Shown in pieces: positions 1 to 8,009 of a stretch of DNA of 14,729 nt. The position numbers and the translations under genes are program-made. Origin of the DNA: SG8-41 sp035456985 (GTDB lineage: Bacteria; Pseudomonadota; Gammaproteobacteria; Burkholderiales; SG8-41); assembly GCA_035456985.1 (NCBI GenBank), contig DATICE010000112.1, positions 1 through 14,729 of the forward strand. The letters are read 5' to 3'. How positions within the stretch are numbered: position 1 is the first letter of the stretch; every line of letters begins with the position of its first letter. The notes under the pieces are model-generated. The model did no database searches. It was not told the origin of the DNA and saw only the letters and a list, made by a program, of their open reading frames with translations.

Positions 1-399
1 GGCCTCACCATCTCGCTCCCCGCCGAGGAGTTCGGCAACCCCTATGTCACCCGCGAGCTCCACTTCCACTTTCACTATTTCTTCATGCGCAAGTTCTGGT
101 TCGCGTACCTGGCGAAGGCGGTGATCGTGTTCCCGGGGGGATTCGGCACGCTCGACGAGTTGTTCGAGCTGCTGACGCTGGTGCAGACGCGCAAGATGAG
201 GAAACCCCTGCCGATCGTCGTCTTCGGCACCGAGTTCTGGCGGGAGGTGGTGAATTTCGACGCGCTGGTGCGCTACGGCACGATATCCGCGCGCGATCCG
301 GGGCTGGTGCATTACACAGACTCGGTGAACGACGCCTACGACTGGATCGTCCAGCACCTGACCGAGTACGCCCTCGGCCAGCCCGGGCCGATGTTGTGA
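1..399 (+). CDS. LOG-family nucleoside-monophosphate phosphoribohydrolase, 3' part (5' end outside window)
   Basis: The frame is open from base 1, so the N-terminal part of the protein lies upstream of the window; 132 residues are visible. The family signature PGGFGTLDE sits at 133-159. It is the PGGxGTxxE motif of the LOG / TIGR00730 family, which binds the nucleotide phosphate and carries the catalytic Glu. The preceding NPYVTREL and HFHFHYF segment resembles the longer bacterial LOG-like proteins. Characterised members release the free base from nucleoside 5'-monophosphates (cytokinin-type or AMP), and older annotation as 'lysine decarboxylase' is a misnomer. The C-terminus, with DAYDWIVQHL, looks complete. 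The stop codon overlaps the GTG of the next gene by four bases (GTGA), so the two are probably co-translated. The family is secure; the natural substrate is not known from sequence. Confidence 0.88.
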   Translation, partial: GLTISLPAEEFGNPYVTRELHFHFHYFFMRKFWFAYLAKAVIVFPGGFGTLDELFELLTLVQTRKMRKPLPIVVFGTEFWREVVNFDALVRYGTISARDPGLVHYTDSVNDAYDWIVQHLTEYALGQPGPML

Positions 400-1316
400 C
401 CACCCGCATCGTAATGGGCGGCTACGGCCCGCCGACGACCAGCCACAGCCGGGGCCTGAAGGCGATAGGAGACCGCCTGCAGGCCGAATTCGGCGACGGC
501 GTCGATATCAAGTACGTATGGAACATCCTCGACCTGGGGTATCAGGGCGGGGACCTGTTGTGGATGACGGAACAGGGAATCCTGACGCTCACTTACCAGT
601 CCACAAGCTACCTGACCGACAAGGTGCCCGAGCTCGAGTTTGCGGACCTCCCCTTCCTGTTTCGCGACCTCGCGCACGCGCGGAGCGCAATGGACGGCGC
701 CCTCGGAGCGTACCTGAGCCGCAAGATCGAGGAGCGATTCGCCTATCGCGTCCTCGGCTACTTCGAGAACGGCTACCGCCACGTCACGAACCGCCTGCGG
801 CCGGTGCGAACGCCGACAGACATGGCGCAGATGAAGATCCGCCTGATGCCGAGCCAGATGCACGCGCGGACCTTCGCGGCGCTTGGCGCGGTTCCGTTCC
901 CGTGCGACCTCAAGGAAGGATTGGAAATGGTCCGGACCGGCGCCGTGGATGCGCAGGAGAATCCGTTCGCGAACACCGTGACCTACGGCTGCCACAAGGT
1001 CCACCGCTACGTGACCCTCACGAACCACTGCTACATGTCGCGCGGGCTCTACCTCAGCCGGACGGCATTCGAGGGCTGGTCAGAGCGGCTCCAGGCGGCA
1101 ATGCAACGCGCCGCACGCGAGGCGATCGCCCTGCAGCGGGAACTCGCGGTCGCGGAAGAAGAAACCGCCCGCAAGGTGCTCGAAGCCGAGGGCTGCGAAT
1201 TCGTGGAGCTGACGGCGGTCGAGCGCGAGGCGTTCGCGCGCGCGGTCAGGCCGTTACACGACGAAGCGCGCAAGCGTTTCGGCGCGGAGATGTTTGGCCT
1301 CGTGGAACGGCAGTGA
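396..1316 (+). CDS. TRAP-type (DctP/SBP family 7) solute-binding protein, no visible signal peptide
   Basis: This 306-residue protein resembles the extracytoplasmic binding protein of TRAP transporters, which binds organic acids and hands them to a DctQM permease. Family features include KIRLMPS (about 147-153, with the Arg that usually salt-bridges the ligand carboxylate), ALGAVPFP (162-169), TGAVDAQENP (181-190) and YVTLTNH (205-211). The start is taken as GTG at 396, overlapping the LOG stop codon; there is no clear Shine-Dalgarno sequence, and an in-frame ATG at 414 is the alternative. The protein begins directly with what looks like the mature N-terminus (TTRIVMGGYGPP). Reading the same frame further upstream gives no hydrophobic signal sequence. 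No DctQ or DctM gene is in the window. It may be an orphan binding protein, a cytoplasmic ligand-binding derivative, or a gene that lost its signal peptide. Family assignment is good; transport function is uncertain. Confidence 0.85.
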   Translation: MTTRIVMGGYGPPTTSHSRGLKAIGDRLQAEFGDGVDIKYVWNILDLGYQGGDLLWMTEQGILTLTYQSTSYLTDKVPELEFADLPFLFRDLAHARSAMDGALGAYLSRKIEERFAYRVLGYFENGYRHVTNRLRPVRTPTDMAQMKIRLMPSQMHARTFAALGAVPFPCDLKEGLEMVRTGAVDAQENPFANTVTYGCHKVHRYVTLTNHCYMSRGLYLSRTAFEGWSERLQAAMQRAAREAIALQRELAVAEEETARKVLEAEGCEFVELTAVEREAFARAVRPLHDEARKRFGAEMFGLVERQ

Positions 1317-1364
1317 CGCCATGCCACGCAGCATCGAAGTGCGCCTTCACCCGGGGGAAGGCCC

Positions 1365-1856
1365 ATGCGTCCACTCAAGGTTGCTGAAGCCGCGAGCGTG
1401 ATTCCCGTCATTTCACTGATGCTCGGTGCCGGGGCAGTTGCGCTCGCTACTTGGATCGCGGGCGACGCCCGTGCCCAAGACGCCGGCCAGGTCGTCAAGC
1501 TCCCGAACGAAATCGAGTTCAAGGCGGCGCGGCCCGGAGTGCCCGCCGCTACGGTCCTGTACGGCGATCCGGCACGGCCGGGCCTTTACGTGGTCCGGTA
1601 CAAGTTTGCGCCCGGACTCAAGGTCCTGCCGCACTGGCACGGCGAGGAGCGCACGGTCGCGGTCCTTGCGGGCACGTTCTATTACGGGGTTGGTGAACGG
1701 TGGGACGAAAGCAGGCTGAAAACCTATCCTGCGGGCACCTTCTTCAGCGAACCCCCGAAAATGCCGCATTTCGCCTGGGCCAGAGACGGAGAGGTGATCC
1801 TCCAGCTAACAGGCATAGGGCCCAGTACGACCACTGCGATACCCCAAAAGCAATAG
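1365..1856 (+). CDS. exported cupin-domain protein
   Basis: This is a 163-residue single-domain cupin. Residues 1-37 form a signal peptide or N-terminal anchor: a short charged start, a hydrophobic stretch at about 11-32 and an ARA-QD-like cleavage site, so it probably acts in the periplasm. The beta-barrel metal motif is visible as PHWHGEE (His90, His92, Glu94/95) followed by AGTFYYG. The second cupin motif is PAGTFFSEPPKMPHFAW, with a His suited to metal binding. Similar small exported cupins are common in proteobacteria and mostly uncharacterised. The ATG is preceded by a purine-rich GGGGGAAGG. The gene lies 48 nt after the DctP-like gene on the same strand and may share its transcript, which ends at the hairpin at 1882-1905. 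The cupin fold is confident; the reaction is unknown. Confidence 0.8.
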   Translation: MRPLKVAEAASVIPVISLMLGAGAVALATWIAGDARAQDAGQVVKLPNEIEFKAARPGVPAATVLYGDPARPGLYVVRYKFAPGLKVLPHWHGEERTVAVLAGTFYYGVGERWDESRLKTYPAGTFFSEPPKMPHFAWARDGEVILQLTGIGPSTTTAIPQKQ

Positions 1857-1881
1857 CGAAACTGACAGCGTCTGAAAACAA

Positions 1882-1905
1882 AAAACCCCGCGGCAGCGGG
1901 GTTTT
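1882..1905. terminator. bidirectional intrinsic terminator between convergent cupin genes
   Basis: A perfect 10-bp inverted repeat (AAAACCCCGC / GCGGGGTTTT) flanks a GGCA tetraloop. On the plus strand the stem ends in TTTT. On the minus strand the hairpin is followed by TTTTTTGTTTT, a strong U-tract. It lies 25 nt after the plus-strand cupin stop and about 32 nt after the minus-strand cupin stop, so it can serve both convergent transcription units, and it looks stronger for the minus-strand operon. Confidence 0.9.
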
Positions 1906-1921
1906 CTGCTCGACGAGCGAC

Positions 1922-1935
1922 TCGTCACTCATCAC
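1922..1935 (-). repeat. heptad repeat, two units (GTGATGA, GTGACGA)
   Basis: On the minus strand, immediately after the stop codon of the three-His cupin gene (1938-1940), two adjacent 7-nt units read GTGATGA and GTGACGA. They belong to the same GTGACnn family seen at 3555-3575, 7106-7119, 14533-14560 and 14587-14652. The copy lies between the stop codon and the terminator. Confidence 0.6.
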
Positions 1936-1937
1936 CT

Positions 1938-2456
1938 CTATACCTTGCCGGCCTTGCGCTTCTCGATGTGCGCCACGACGCCCTTCTTGCCTTCGTCCGT
2001 CTCCGCCTGCCAGACATTCTGGTGCTTGAGGAGGCCTGCCTTCTCCCAGTTGTGCGTGGGATCGCCCATGTAGACGATGAACACCTCGCAGCCGTCGGGA
2101 TACTCGTAGGGCCCGTGGGGAATGTCCCAGCCGAACACGTAGTCGCCGGGGCGCAGGTCCTTCCCCGCCACGCACATGCGGCCCTTCGTCACCAGGATCG
2201 AGTGCCAGCTCTTGTGCGTATGCGCGGGCTCGACGTAGCCCGGGGGGAAGCGGTGCTTCATGTCGATGCGCTTCATGACCGGGTCGTAGTTCAGCACCTT
2301 GACCTGCACTCCAGGCGGCAACTTCAGGATCCCGAGCACGTCGTCGCTCTGCCACGGGATGTCGCGATCGTAGATCGCCTTGAACGTGTGGTCGTAGCCT
2401 TCCGCGGCGGCGGCCTTCGCCGCCGTCTTCGTCGCCTTCGCTGTCTTCGCTGCCAT
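1938..2456 (-). CDS. cupin-domain protein with three-histidine metal motif
   Basis: This is a 172-residue cytoplasmic cupin. The first 18 residues are Lys/Ala/Thr-rich and look disordered. The metal motif is HTHKSWH (His79, His81, His85), followed by TKGRMCV; the second motif PGDYVFGWDIPHGP supplies His114. The usual cupin Glu is replaced by His. That pattern recalls non-haem iron or zinc cupins such as the dioxygenases with an all-His site, but no specific enzyme is recognised. The start at ATG 2456 is chosen over the longer GTG-type reading because a perfect AGGAGG lies nine bases upstream and the longer reading would overlap the preceding gene. The gene is last in the etfB-to-cupin operon, 22 nt after the solute-binding-protein gene. 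It may modify or sense the substrate, but the function is unassigned. Confidence 0.85.
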   Translation of the reverse strand: MAAKTAKATKTAAKAAAAEGYDHTFKAIYDRDIPWQSDDVLGILKLPPGVQVKVLNYDPVMKRIDMKHRFPPGYVEPAHTHKSWHSILVTKGRMCVAGKDLRPGDYVFGWDIPHGPYEYPDGCEVFIVYMGDPTHNWEKAGLLKHQNVWQAETDEGKKGVVAHIEKRKAGKV

Positions 2457-2465
2457 TTCTCTCAA

Positions 2466-2471
2466 CCTCCT
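2466..2471 (-). promoter_or_regulatory. strong Shine-Dalgarno that fixes the cupin start
   Basis: On the minus strand AGGAGG lies nine bases before the ATG at 2456. It is the strongest ribosome-binding site in the operon and supports the shorter 172-residue reading of the downstream cupin. Confidence 0.8.
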
Positions 2472-2478
2472 GTCGGGT

Positions 2479-3462
2479 TCACTCGATCTTGATGCCTGCA
2501 TCCTTGATGAGCTTCACATACTTCGCATGGTCGGCCTTGATGACCTCGGTAAACTGCTGCGGCGTGCTGAATACCGCTTCAAGCCCCAGCGTCGCGTAAC
2601 GCTCCTTCACCTCCGCCTGCTGCACCGCTCCGACCAGGCCGGTATTGATCTTGTTCACGACACCTTGTGGCGTTCCCTTCATCACCAGCACCCCCCACCA
2701 GTTGTCGAGCACGAATCCCGGCAGGCCGGCCTCGATCATGGTCGGAATGCCCGGCGTGAGCCCGAACGGTTTCGAGCCGGTTACAGCGAGGGCGCGCAGC
2801 TTGCCCGAATTGGCGAGCGGCAGAGCGATCGGCATGTCGGAGAACACGACGTGCAGCCGCCCCCCGAGCAGGTCCTGGATCGCGAGTATGGTGCCCTTGT
2901 ACGAGATGTGGACCATGTTGGTGCCGGTCATGACCCTGAACATCTCGCCGCCGAGATGGGGCAGCGTGCCGACGCCGCTCGCGCCGAAGTTGAGCCCGTC
3001 CTTGCTCGACTTCGCGAGGGCGATCAGGTCCTTGACCGACTTCACCGGCAGCGACGGGTTGACCACCACCAGCTGCGGGGCGGCGCCGATCAGCGATACC
3101 GGCGTGAAATCGCGCAGCGACTGGTAGGGAATCTTCGGGTAGAAGAGCGGATTGAGCACGATGGGAGCCACGCTCCCGATCAGCATCGTGTAGCCGTCCG
3201 CGTTGGACTTTGCCGCGATTTCCGTGCCGAGGCTGCCGCTCGCGCCCGGGCGGTTGTCCACCACGACGCGCGCGCTCCACGCCTCCATGAGCTTCTGGCC
3301 GACGATGCGCGCGACGATATCCGAGGTGCCCGCGGGCGGGTATGGCGCAATCATGCGGATCGGCCGGGCGGGATAGGTCTGTCCGGCCGCCAGCCCCGCC
3401 GTCAGGGCGCAAATCGCCGCCCCTGTCAGCAGCGTCATCGTTCGCATCGCGAGGTTTCCCAT
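2479..3462 (-). CDS. Bug/TctC-family tripartite tricarboxylate transporter solute-binding protein
   Basis: This 327-residue protein is a typical Bug (TctC) periplasmic receptor. An N-terminal signal peptide (about residues 1-27, cleavage near AAG-QT) is followed by the family hallmark YPARPIRMIAPYPPAGTSD and by VDNRPGASGSLGTEIAA, which form the carboxylate-binding loops. GVGTLPHLGGE and the C-terminal helix are also standard. Family members bind carboxylates such as citrate, glutamate, aromatic acids or nicotinate. The start at ATG 3462 has GAGGAAGAG eight bases upstream; the second Met (residue 6) is an alternative. No TctA or TctB membrane gene is in the window, as is common for the many orphan Bug genes of Burkholderiales. 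It follows the aldolase gene by 109 nt and precedes the cupin by 22 nt, so it is probably part of the catabolic operon. The ligand cannot be read from sequence. Confidence 0.93.
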   Translation of the reverse strand: MGNLAMRTMTLLTGAAICALTAGLAAGQTYPARPIRMIAPYPPAGTSDIVARIVGQKLMEAWSARVVVDNRPGASGSLGTEIAAKSNADGYTMLIGSVAPIVLNPLFYPKIPYQSLRDFTPVSLIGAAPQLVVVNPSLPVKSVKDLIALAKSSKDGLNFGASGVGTLPHLGGEMFRVMTGTNMVHISYKGTILAIQDLLGGRLHVVFSDMPIALPLANSGKLRALAVTGSKPFGLTPGIPTMIEAGLPGFVLDNWWGVLVMKGTPQGVVNKINTGLVGAVQQAEVKERYATLGLEAVFSTPQQFTEVIKADHAKYVKLIKDAGIKIE

Positions 3463-3554
3463 CCGACTCTCTTCCTCTCGAAATTGTTAAGGGCCTTCGG
3501 ACCGGATGCCACGCGGTCTTGCCTGGCTATTCTACCTTACAGGATACTCGCCCC

Positions 3555-3575
3555 TCGTCAGTCGTCACCTGTCAC
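3555..3575 (-). repeat. heptad repeat, three units (GTGACAG, GTGACGA, CTGACGA)
   Basis: Three contiguous 7-nt units lie on the minus strand at the very end of the aldolase gene. The first unit begins one base before the TGA stop and uses it (G-TGA-CAG). The orientation relative to the gene is the same as in the other copies. Confidence 0.6.
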
Positions 3576-4381
3576 AGCGGCAGCGCGCGCAGCGCCTTCA
3601 CGCGCTCCGCCCCCGCTGCCAGCATCAGGTTCCACTCGCTCGCCGATGTGATGAAGCGCGCGCCAAGCTTGACCACGTGCGGCAGGCTTTTCACCGCTTC
3701 GCCGCCGGTGAGTCCTCCAACGCCCGCGAACTTGCCGTGAATGCGGCAAGCCGTGACCACGCGCTCGATGGCCGCCATGACGTCCGGGTGCGCCAGCTCG
3801 CCGGGATGCCCGAGGTCGGTCGACAGATCGTTGGTGCCGATGTGGATCACGTCCACGCCCGGCACGGCGGCGATGGCCTCGATGTTGTCGACGGCGGCCT
3901 TGCTCTCCACCATCAGGACGAGCAGCGTCGCATCGTTGAAGGCCTTGCGCATTTCGGCCGCCGGCAGGCTGCGATAGCCGAAATGCGCCCAGCTGCCGAA
4001 TGCGCCGCGGTTGCCCACCGGCGGAAACTTGCACGCTGCCACCGACAGCCGCGCGTCCTCCGCCGTGGTCACCTCGGGCATGACGATGCCGAGCGCGCCG
4101 TTGTCGAGCATTCTCAGCGCCGCGGCGTAGTCCTTCTCCGGCACGCGCACGATCGGTGTCACGCCGACGTTCATCGCGGCGACCGCCATCTGCGAGATCT
4201 CCTGCTCCGGGATCACGCCGTGCTGCAGGTCGAAGAACAGGCCGTCGAAACCACAGGTCTTCGCCGCAAGCGCGATGTCCACGGTCCGGGCGTGGCGAAT
4301 CATGAGCGTCAGGCCCAGCTCGCCCTTGCGCAGGCGCTCGGCGAGTGGATTCGACAACAGAGGGACGGAACTCGATGTCAT
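3572..4381 (-). CDS. HpcH/HpaI-family class II aldolase (2-oxo acid aldolase type)
   Basis: This 269-residue TIM-barrel protein belongs to the HpcH/HpaI aldolase family. Such enzymes perform metal-dependent, pyruvate-type (retro-)aldol cleavage of 4-hydroxy-2-oxo acids. Catalytic positions are all visible: His54 in DLQHG, Arg79 in VRVP, the metal ligands Glu159 in MVESKAA and Asp185 in GTNDLS. The His-to-Arg spacing (25) and Glu-to-Asp spacing (26) equal those I recall for HpaI (His45/Arg70, Glu149/Asp175). PPVGNRGAFGSW is the conserved loop. Gln53 stands where many members have Glu (D-L/T-E-H). The start is ATG 4381, which overlaps the stop of the acyl-CoA dehydrogenase as TGATG; a TTG three bases upstream is possible. 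The tight coupling says the aldolase works with the dehydrogenase. Family is sure; the exact substrate (for example 4-hydroxy-2-oxoheptanedioate or an oxo-sugar acid) is not. Confidence 0.9.
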   Translation of the reverse strand: MTSSSVPLLSNPLAERLRKGELGLTLMIRHARTVDIALAAKTCGFDGLFFDLQHGVIPEQEISQMAVAAMNVGVTPIVRVPEKDYAAALRMLDNGALGIVMPEVTTAEDARLSVAACKFPPVGNRGAFGSWAHFGYRSLPAAEMRKAFNDATLLVLMVESKAAVDNIEAIAAVPGVDVIHIGTNDLSTDLGHPGELAHPDVMAAIERVVTACRIHGKFAGVGGLTGGEAVKSLPHVVKLGARFITSASEWNLMLAAGAERVKALRALPL

Positions 4382-6168
4382 CAAAACCTGTTAGCGTCGA
4401 GGGCGAGCACGCTATCGGCGCCGCGGGTCACTTCGCGCGCGAGTGGAATTGCCCGCGGCAGCTCGTGCTCGGCGTAGAAGCGCGCGGTTGCAAGCTTCGC
4501 CTCGAGAAAATCCCGGTCTGCTCCGGGCCGCCGCAGCTTCTCGCGCGCAACCAGTGCCGCGCGCGCCATCATCCACCCCCCCGCGACCGTGCCGAAGAGC
4601 TTGAGGTACGGCACGGCGACCGCGGCCACTGCCTTCGCGTTTTTCGGGAAGGTATCGACGATCCAGCGCGTCGCGGCTTCAAGCCCGTCAACCGCCTCCT
4701 TAATGTTGGCGCGTATCGCAGCAAGTTCGTTATCCGCCGCCAGTTGCGGGTCGATCCCGCGCATCGCCTCGATCACCGCGAGCGCGGTCGCGCCCTTCTC
4801 GAACGCGACTTTGCGCCCGACGAGATCGTTTGCCTGGATGCCGGTCGTGCCCTCGTAGATGGTGGTGATGCGCGCATCGCGCAGGTACTGCGCCGCACCC
4901 GTCTCCTCGACATATCCCATGCCGCCGTGGACCTGGACGCCCGTTGAGGCGATTTCCACGCCCTGCTCCGTGCACCAGCCCTTGACGATCGGCGTCAGCA
5001 GATCGAGCAGCGCCTGGGCGCGCCGCTTCTGCGCGGGATCGGGATGGTGCCGCGCCTTGTCGAGCGTCCCCGCCGTGAAGTAGGCGAGCGCGCGCATCGC
5101 CTCATTCTGGGCGCGCATGGACATGAGCATCCGGCGCACGTCGGGATGGTGGATGATGGTGACGCGGTCGCCGCTTTTCTGGCCGATTTCGCGGCCCTGC
5201 ACGCGGGTCTTCGCGTGCTCGAGGGCGTGCTGGTACGCCCGCTCGCCGATGGCAATCCCCTCCAGGCCGACCGCGACCCGCGCCTGGTTCATCATTGTGA
5301 ACATGTACTCGAGGCCGCGGTTCTCCTCGCCCACCAGATAGCCGACCGCGCCCTTTTCGTCGCCGTACGCGAGAACGCAGGTCGGGCTCCCGTGTATGCC
5401 GAGCTTGTGCTCGAGCGACACGCAGCGAATCTCGTTGTGCTCGCCGAGCGTGCCGCCAGGGCCGGGCAGAAACTTCGGCACGATGAAGAGCGAGATGCCC
5501 TTTACCCCTTCCGGCGCGTCCGGCGTGCGCGCGAGCACGAGGTGCACGATGTTCTCGGTCATATCGTGCTCGCCCCAGGTGATGAAGATCTTGGTTCCCC
5601 GGATGCGATAGTGATCGCCTTCGCGCATCGCGCGAGTGCGCACCGCGGAGAGGTCGGAACCCGCTTGCGGCTCGGTCAGGTTCATGGTGCCGGCCCAATC
5701 GCCCGAGGTGAGCTTGGGGAGGTAGGTCGCTTGCTGCCCGGGCGAGCCGTGAACCCTCAGCGCCTCGAGCACTCCCGCGGTGAGCATTGGGGCGAGGCAG
5801 AGCGCCATGTTCGCGCTCTTCCAGATCTCCTGCACCGGGGTCGCGACGAGGTGCGGCAATCCCTGCCCCCCGTACTGAGGCTCCCCGCCGAGACCGTTCC
5901 AGCCCGCCTCGATGAACTTGCGGTAGGCCTCCTTGAATCCGGCGGGCGCGGTGACGCTTCCGTCAACGAGCCGTGCGCCCTGCTTGTCGCCCTGGCGGTT
6001 AAGGGGATCGAGCACCTCCTGCGCGAATTTCGCCGCCTCGCCCAGCACTGCTTCGGCCAACTCTGCGTTGGCTTCGCCGTACCCCGGCAGCGCGGAAACT
6101 TCCGCCAGCCCCGCCAGCTCTTCGATGACGAAGCGCATGTCTTTCAGCGGGGCGGTGTAGGTGGAAAT
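4381..6168 (-). CDS. acyl-CoA dehydrogenase, long DmdC-like type (probable ATT start)
   Basis: This FAD enzyme oxidises an acyl-CoA to the 2-enoyl-CoA and passes electrons to ETF. At about 595 residues it belongs to the long acyl-CoA dehydrogenase group with an extra C-terminal domain, which includes 3-methylmercaptopropionyl-CoA dehydrogenase (DmdC) and broad-range paralogues. Counting from the first ATG (6138), the flavin-binding TMNLTEPQAGSDL is at 151-163, ITWGEHDM at 186-193, and the catalytic-base motif IYEGT at 427-431 (Glu429). Translation upstream of that ATG gives STYTAPLKDM, the family's usual N-terminus, beginning at ATT 6168-6166. A good AAGGAG lies seven bases before the ATT, while the ATG has no Shine-Dalgarno. 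I therefore place the start at ATT; the conservative reading is 4381-6138 (585 aa). The stop overlaps the aldolase start, and etfA ends one base upstream of the ATT. Chain-length preference is unknown. Confidence 0.9.
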   Translation of the reverse strand: MSTYTAPLKDMRFVIEELAGLAEVSALPGYGEANAELAEAVLGEAAKFAQEVLDPLNRQGDKQGARLVDGSVTAPAGFKEAYRKFIEAGWNGLGGEPQYGGQGLPHLVATPVQEIWKSANMALCLAPMLTAGVLEALRVHGSPGQQATYLPKLTSGDWAGTMNLTEPQAGSDLSAVRTRAMREGDHYRIRGTKIFITWGEHDMTENIVHLVLARTPDAPEGVKGISLFIVPKFLPGPGGTLGEHNEIRCVSLEHKLGIHGSPTCVLAYGDEKGAVGYLVGEENRGLEYMFTMMNQARVAVGLEGIAIGERAYQHALEHAKTRVQGREIGQKSGDRVTIIHHPDVRRMLMSMRAQNEAMRALAYFTAGTLDKARHHPDPAQKRRAQALLDLLTPIVKGWCTEQGVEIASTGVQVHGGMGYVEETGAAQYLRDARITTIYEGTTGIQANDLVGRKVAFEKGATALAVIEAMRGIDPQLAADNELAAIRANIKEAVDGLEAATRWIVDTFPKNAKAVAAVAVPYLKLFGTVAGGWMMARAALVAREKLRRPGADRDFLEAKLATARFYAEHELPRAIPLAREVTRGADSVLALDANRF

Positions 6169-6169
6169 C

Positions 6170-7099
<930 letters not shown>

Positions 7100-7105
7100 A
7101 GTTGC

Positions 7106-7119
7106 TCGTCACTCGTCAC
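7106..7119 (-). repeat. heptad repeat, two perfect units (GTGACGA x2) between etfB and etfA
   Basis: On the minus strand, two identical units GTGACGA follow the etfB stop; the first G is the last base of its TAG. They fill most of the 19-nt spacer and sit where the etfA ribosome-binding site would be expected. Confidence 0.6.
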
Positions 7120-7868
7120 TAGATTATCTTCGCTTCATTCTTGAGCTTCGCCACCAGCTCCTTTACGTCGGCGACTTTCACCCCGGCGCCGCGCTTGGCC
7201 GGTTCCTGCACCTTCAAGAGCTTCAAGCGCGGGGTGATGTCGACACCGAGCGTCTCCGGTTTCACGACCTCGAGCGGCTTTTTCTTCGCCTTCATGATAT
7301 TGGGGAGTGTGACGTAGCGCGGTTCGTTCAGGCGCAAGTCGGTCGTGACAACGGCCGGGAGCTTAAGGGTCAGCTTCTCGAGCCCGCTGTCCACCTCCCG
7401 CACGCAGTCGGCGCTGTCGCCGTTGACGGTGATCGCGGAGATAAACGCACCCTGCGGCCATCCGAGCAGCGCGGCTAGCATCTGGCCCGATTGATTGTTG
7501 TCGTCGTCCACGCCTTGCTTGCCCATGATCACGAGGCGCGGGCCCTCTTTCTCGACGATCGCCTTCAGCACCTTGGCGACTCCGAGCGGCTGCACCTCGA
7601 CGCCGGTCTCGACGAGGATGCCGCGGTCAGCCCCCATCGCCATCGCGGTTCGCAGCGTCTCCTGGCATTGCTGCACCCCGATCGAGACCACGACGATCTC
7701 GGTGACGACCCCGGCTTCCTTCATGCGCACCGCCTGCTCGACCGCGATCTCGCAGAACGGGTTCATCGCCATCTTGATGTTGGCGGTCTCGACGCCGCTG
7801 CCGTCTGCCTTCACCCGCACCTTGACCTGCGGATCGACGACACGCTTGACCGTTACCAGGACCTTCAT
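7119..7868 (-). CDS. etfB: electron transfer flavoprotein beta subunit
   Basis: This is a 249-residue EtfB (FixA), the AMP-binding partner of EtfA. Recognisable features are the N-terminal MKVLVTVKRVVDP, the NPFCEIAVEQAVRMKEAG segment, the nucleotide loop GKQGVDDDNNQSGQMLAALLGWPQ, and the C-terminal LPNIMKAKKKPLE. This last segment corresponds to the recognition loop that docks with acyl-CoA dehydrogenases. The length is typical. ATG 7868 is preceded by GGAG seven bases upstream. It is the first gene of the operon, so the transcript probably starts in the 141-nt gap behind atoE. Confidence 0.97.
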   Translation of the reverse strand: MKVLVTVKRVVDPQVKVRVKADGSGVETANIKMAMNPFCEIAVEQAVRMKEAGVVTEIVVVSIGVQQCQETLRTAMAMGADRGILVETGVEVQPLGVAKVLKAIVEKEGPRLVIMGKQGVDDDNNQSGQMLAALLGWPQGAFISAITVNGDSADCVREVDSGLEKLTLKLPAVVTTDLRLNEPRYVTLPNIMKAKKKPLEVVKPETLGVDITPRLKLLKVQEPAKRGAGVKVADVKELVAKLKNEAKII

Positions 7869-7908
7869 GGGCGCGCTCCGGAACTGCCGCGATACGGGGG
7901 TGGAAGGG

Positions 7909-7930
7909 CCGCCATTTTACCGCATGGCGG
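7909..7930 (-). promoter_or_regulatory. possible promoter/operator of the etfBA operon
   Basis: On the minus strand a TAAAAT (7919-7914, five of six matches to the sigma-70 -10 box) lies about 45 nt upstream of the etfB start. It overlaps a 7-bp inverted repeat, CCGCCAT and ATGGCGG, with an 8-nt spacer. No convincing -35 box is present at 16-18 bp (TTTCGT at best), so a positive regulator or another sigma factor could be needed. This is inference from position and motif only. Confidence 0.35.
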
Positions 7931-7942
7931 ACGCACACGAAA

Positions 7943-7967
7943 CGGCCGACCACACTGTGGTCGGCCG
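7943..7967. repeat. 25-bp perfect palindrome between atoE and etfB
   Basis: Two perfect 12-nt arms (CGGCCGACCACA / TGTGGTCGGCCG) surround a single central base. On the minus strand it lies 43 nt after the atoE stop and is followed by GTTTCGTG rather than a U-tract, so it is a weak intrinsic terminator at best. The near-zero loop and its position about 75 nt upstream of etfB also suit an operator for a dimeric repressor. A smaller hairpin (CCGGA / TCCGG) adjoins it at 7968-7983. Confidence 0.55.
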
Positions 7968-8009
7968 GCCGGAAGCAACTCCGGAAAAAACGGCGGGTGC
8001 TCTATCGGC

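Noticed and set aside
1..399. Lysine decarboxylase
   Set aside because: The PGGxGTxxE motif belongs to LOG phosphoribohydrolases; the lysine decarboxylase name is a legacy misannotation.
2457..2501. Fifteen-residue upstream extension of the three-His cupin
   Set aside because: It overlaps the preceding gene's 3' end, and AGGAGG fits the ATG at 2456.
3529..3557. A separate promoter for the Bug gene (TAGAAT at 3534-3529 on the minus strand)
   Set aside because: The -10-like hexamer is good, but no -35 match occurs 16-18 bp upstream; it is too weak to list.
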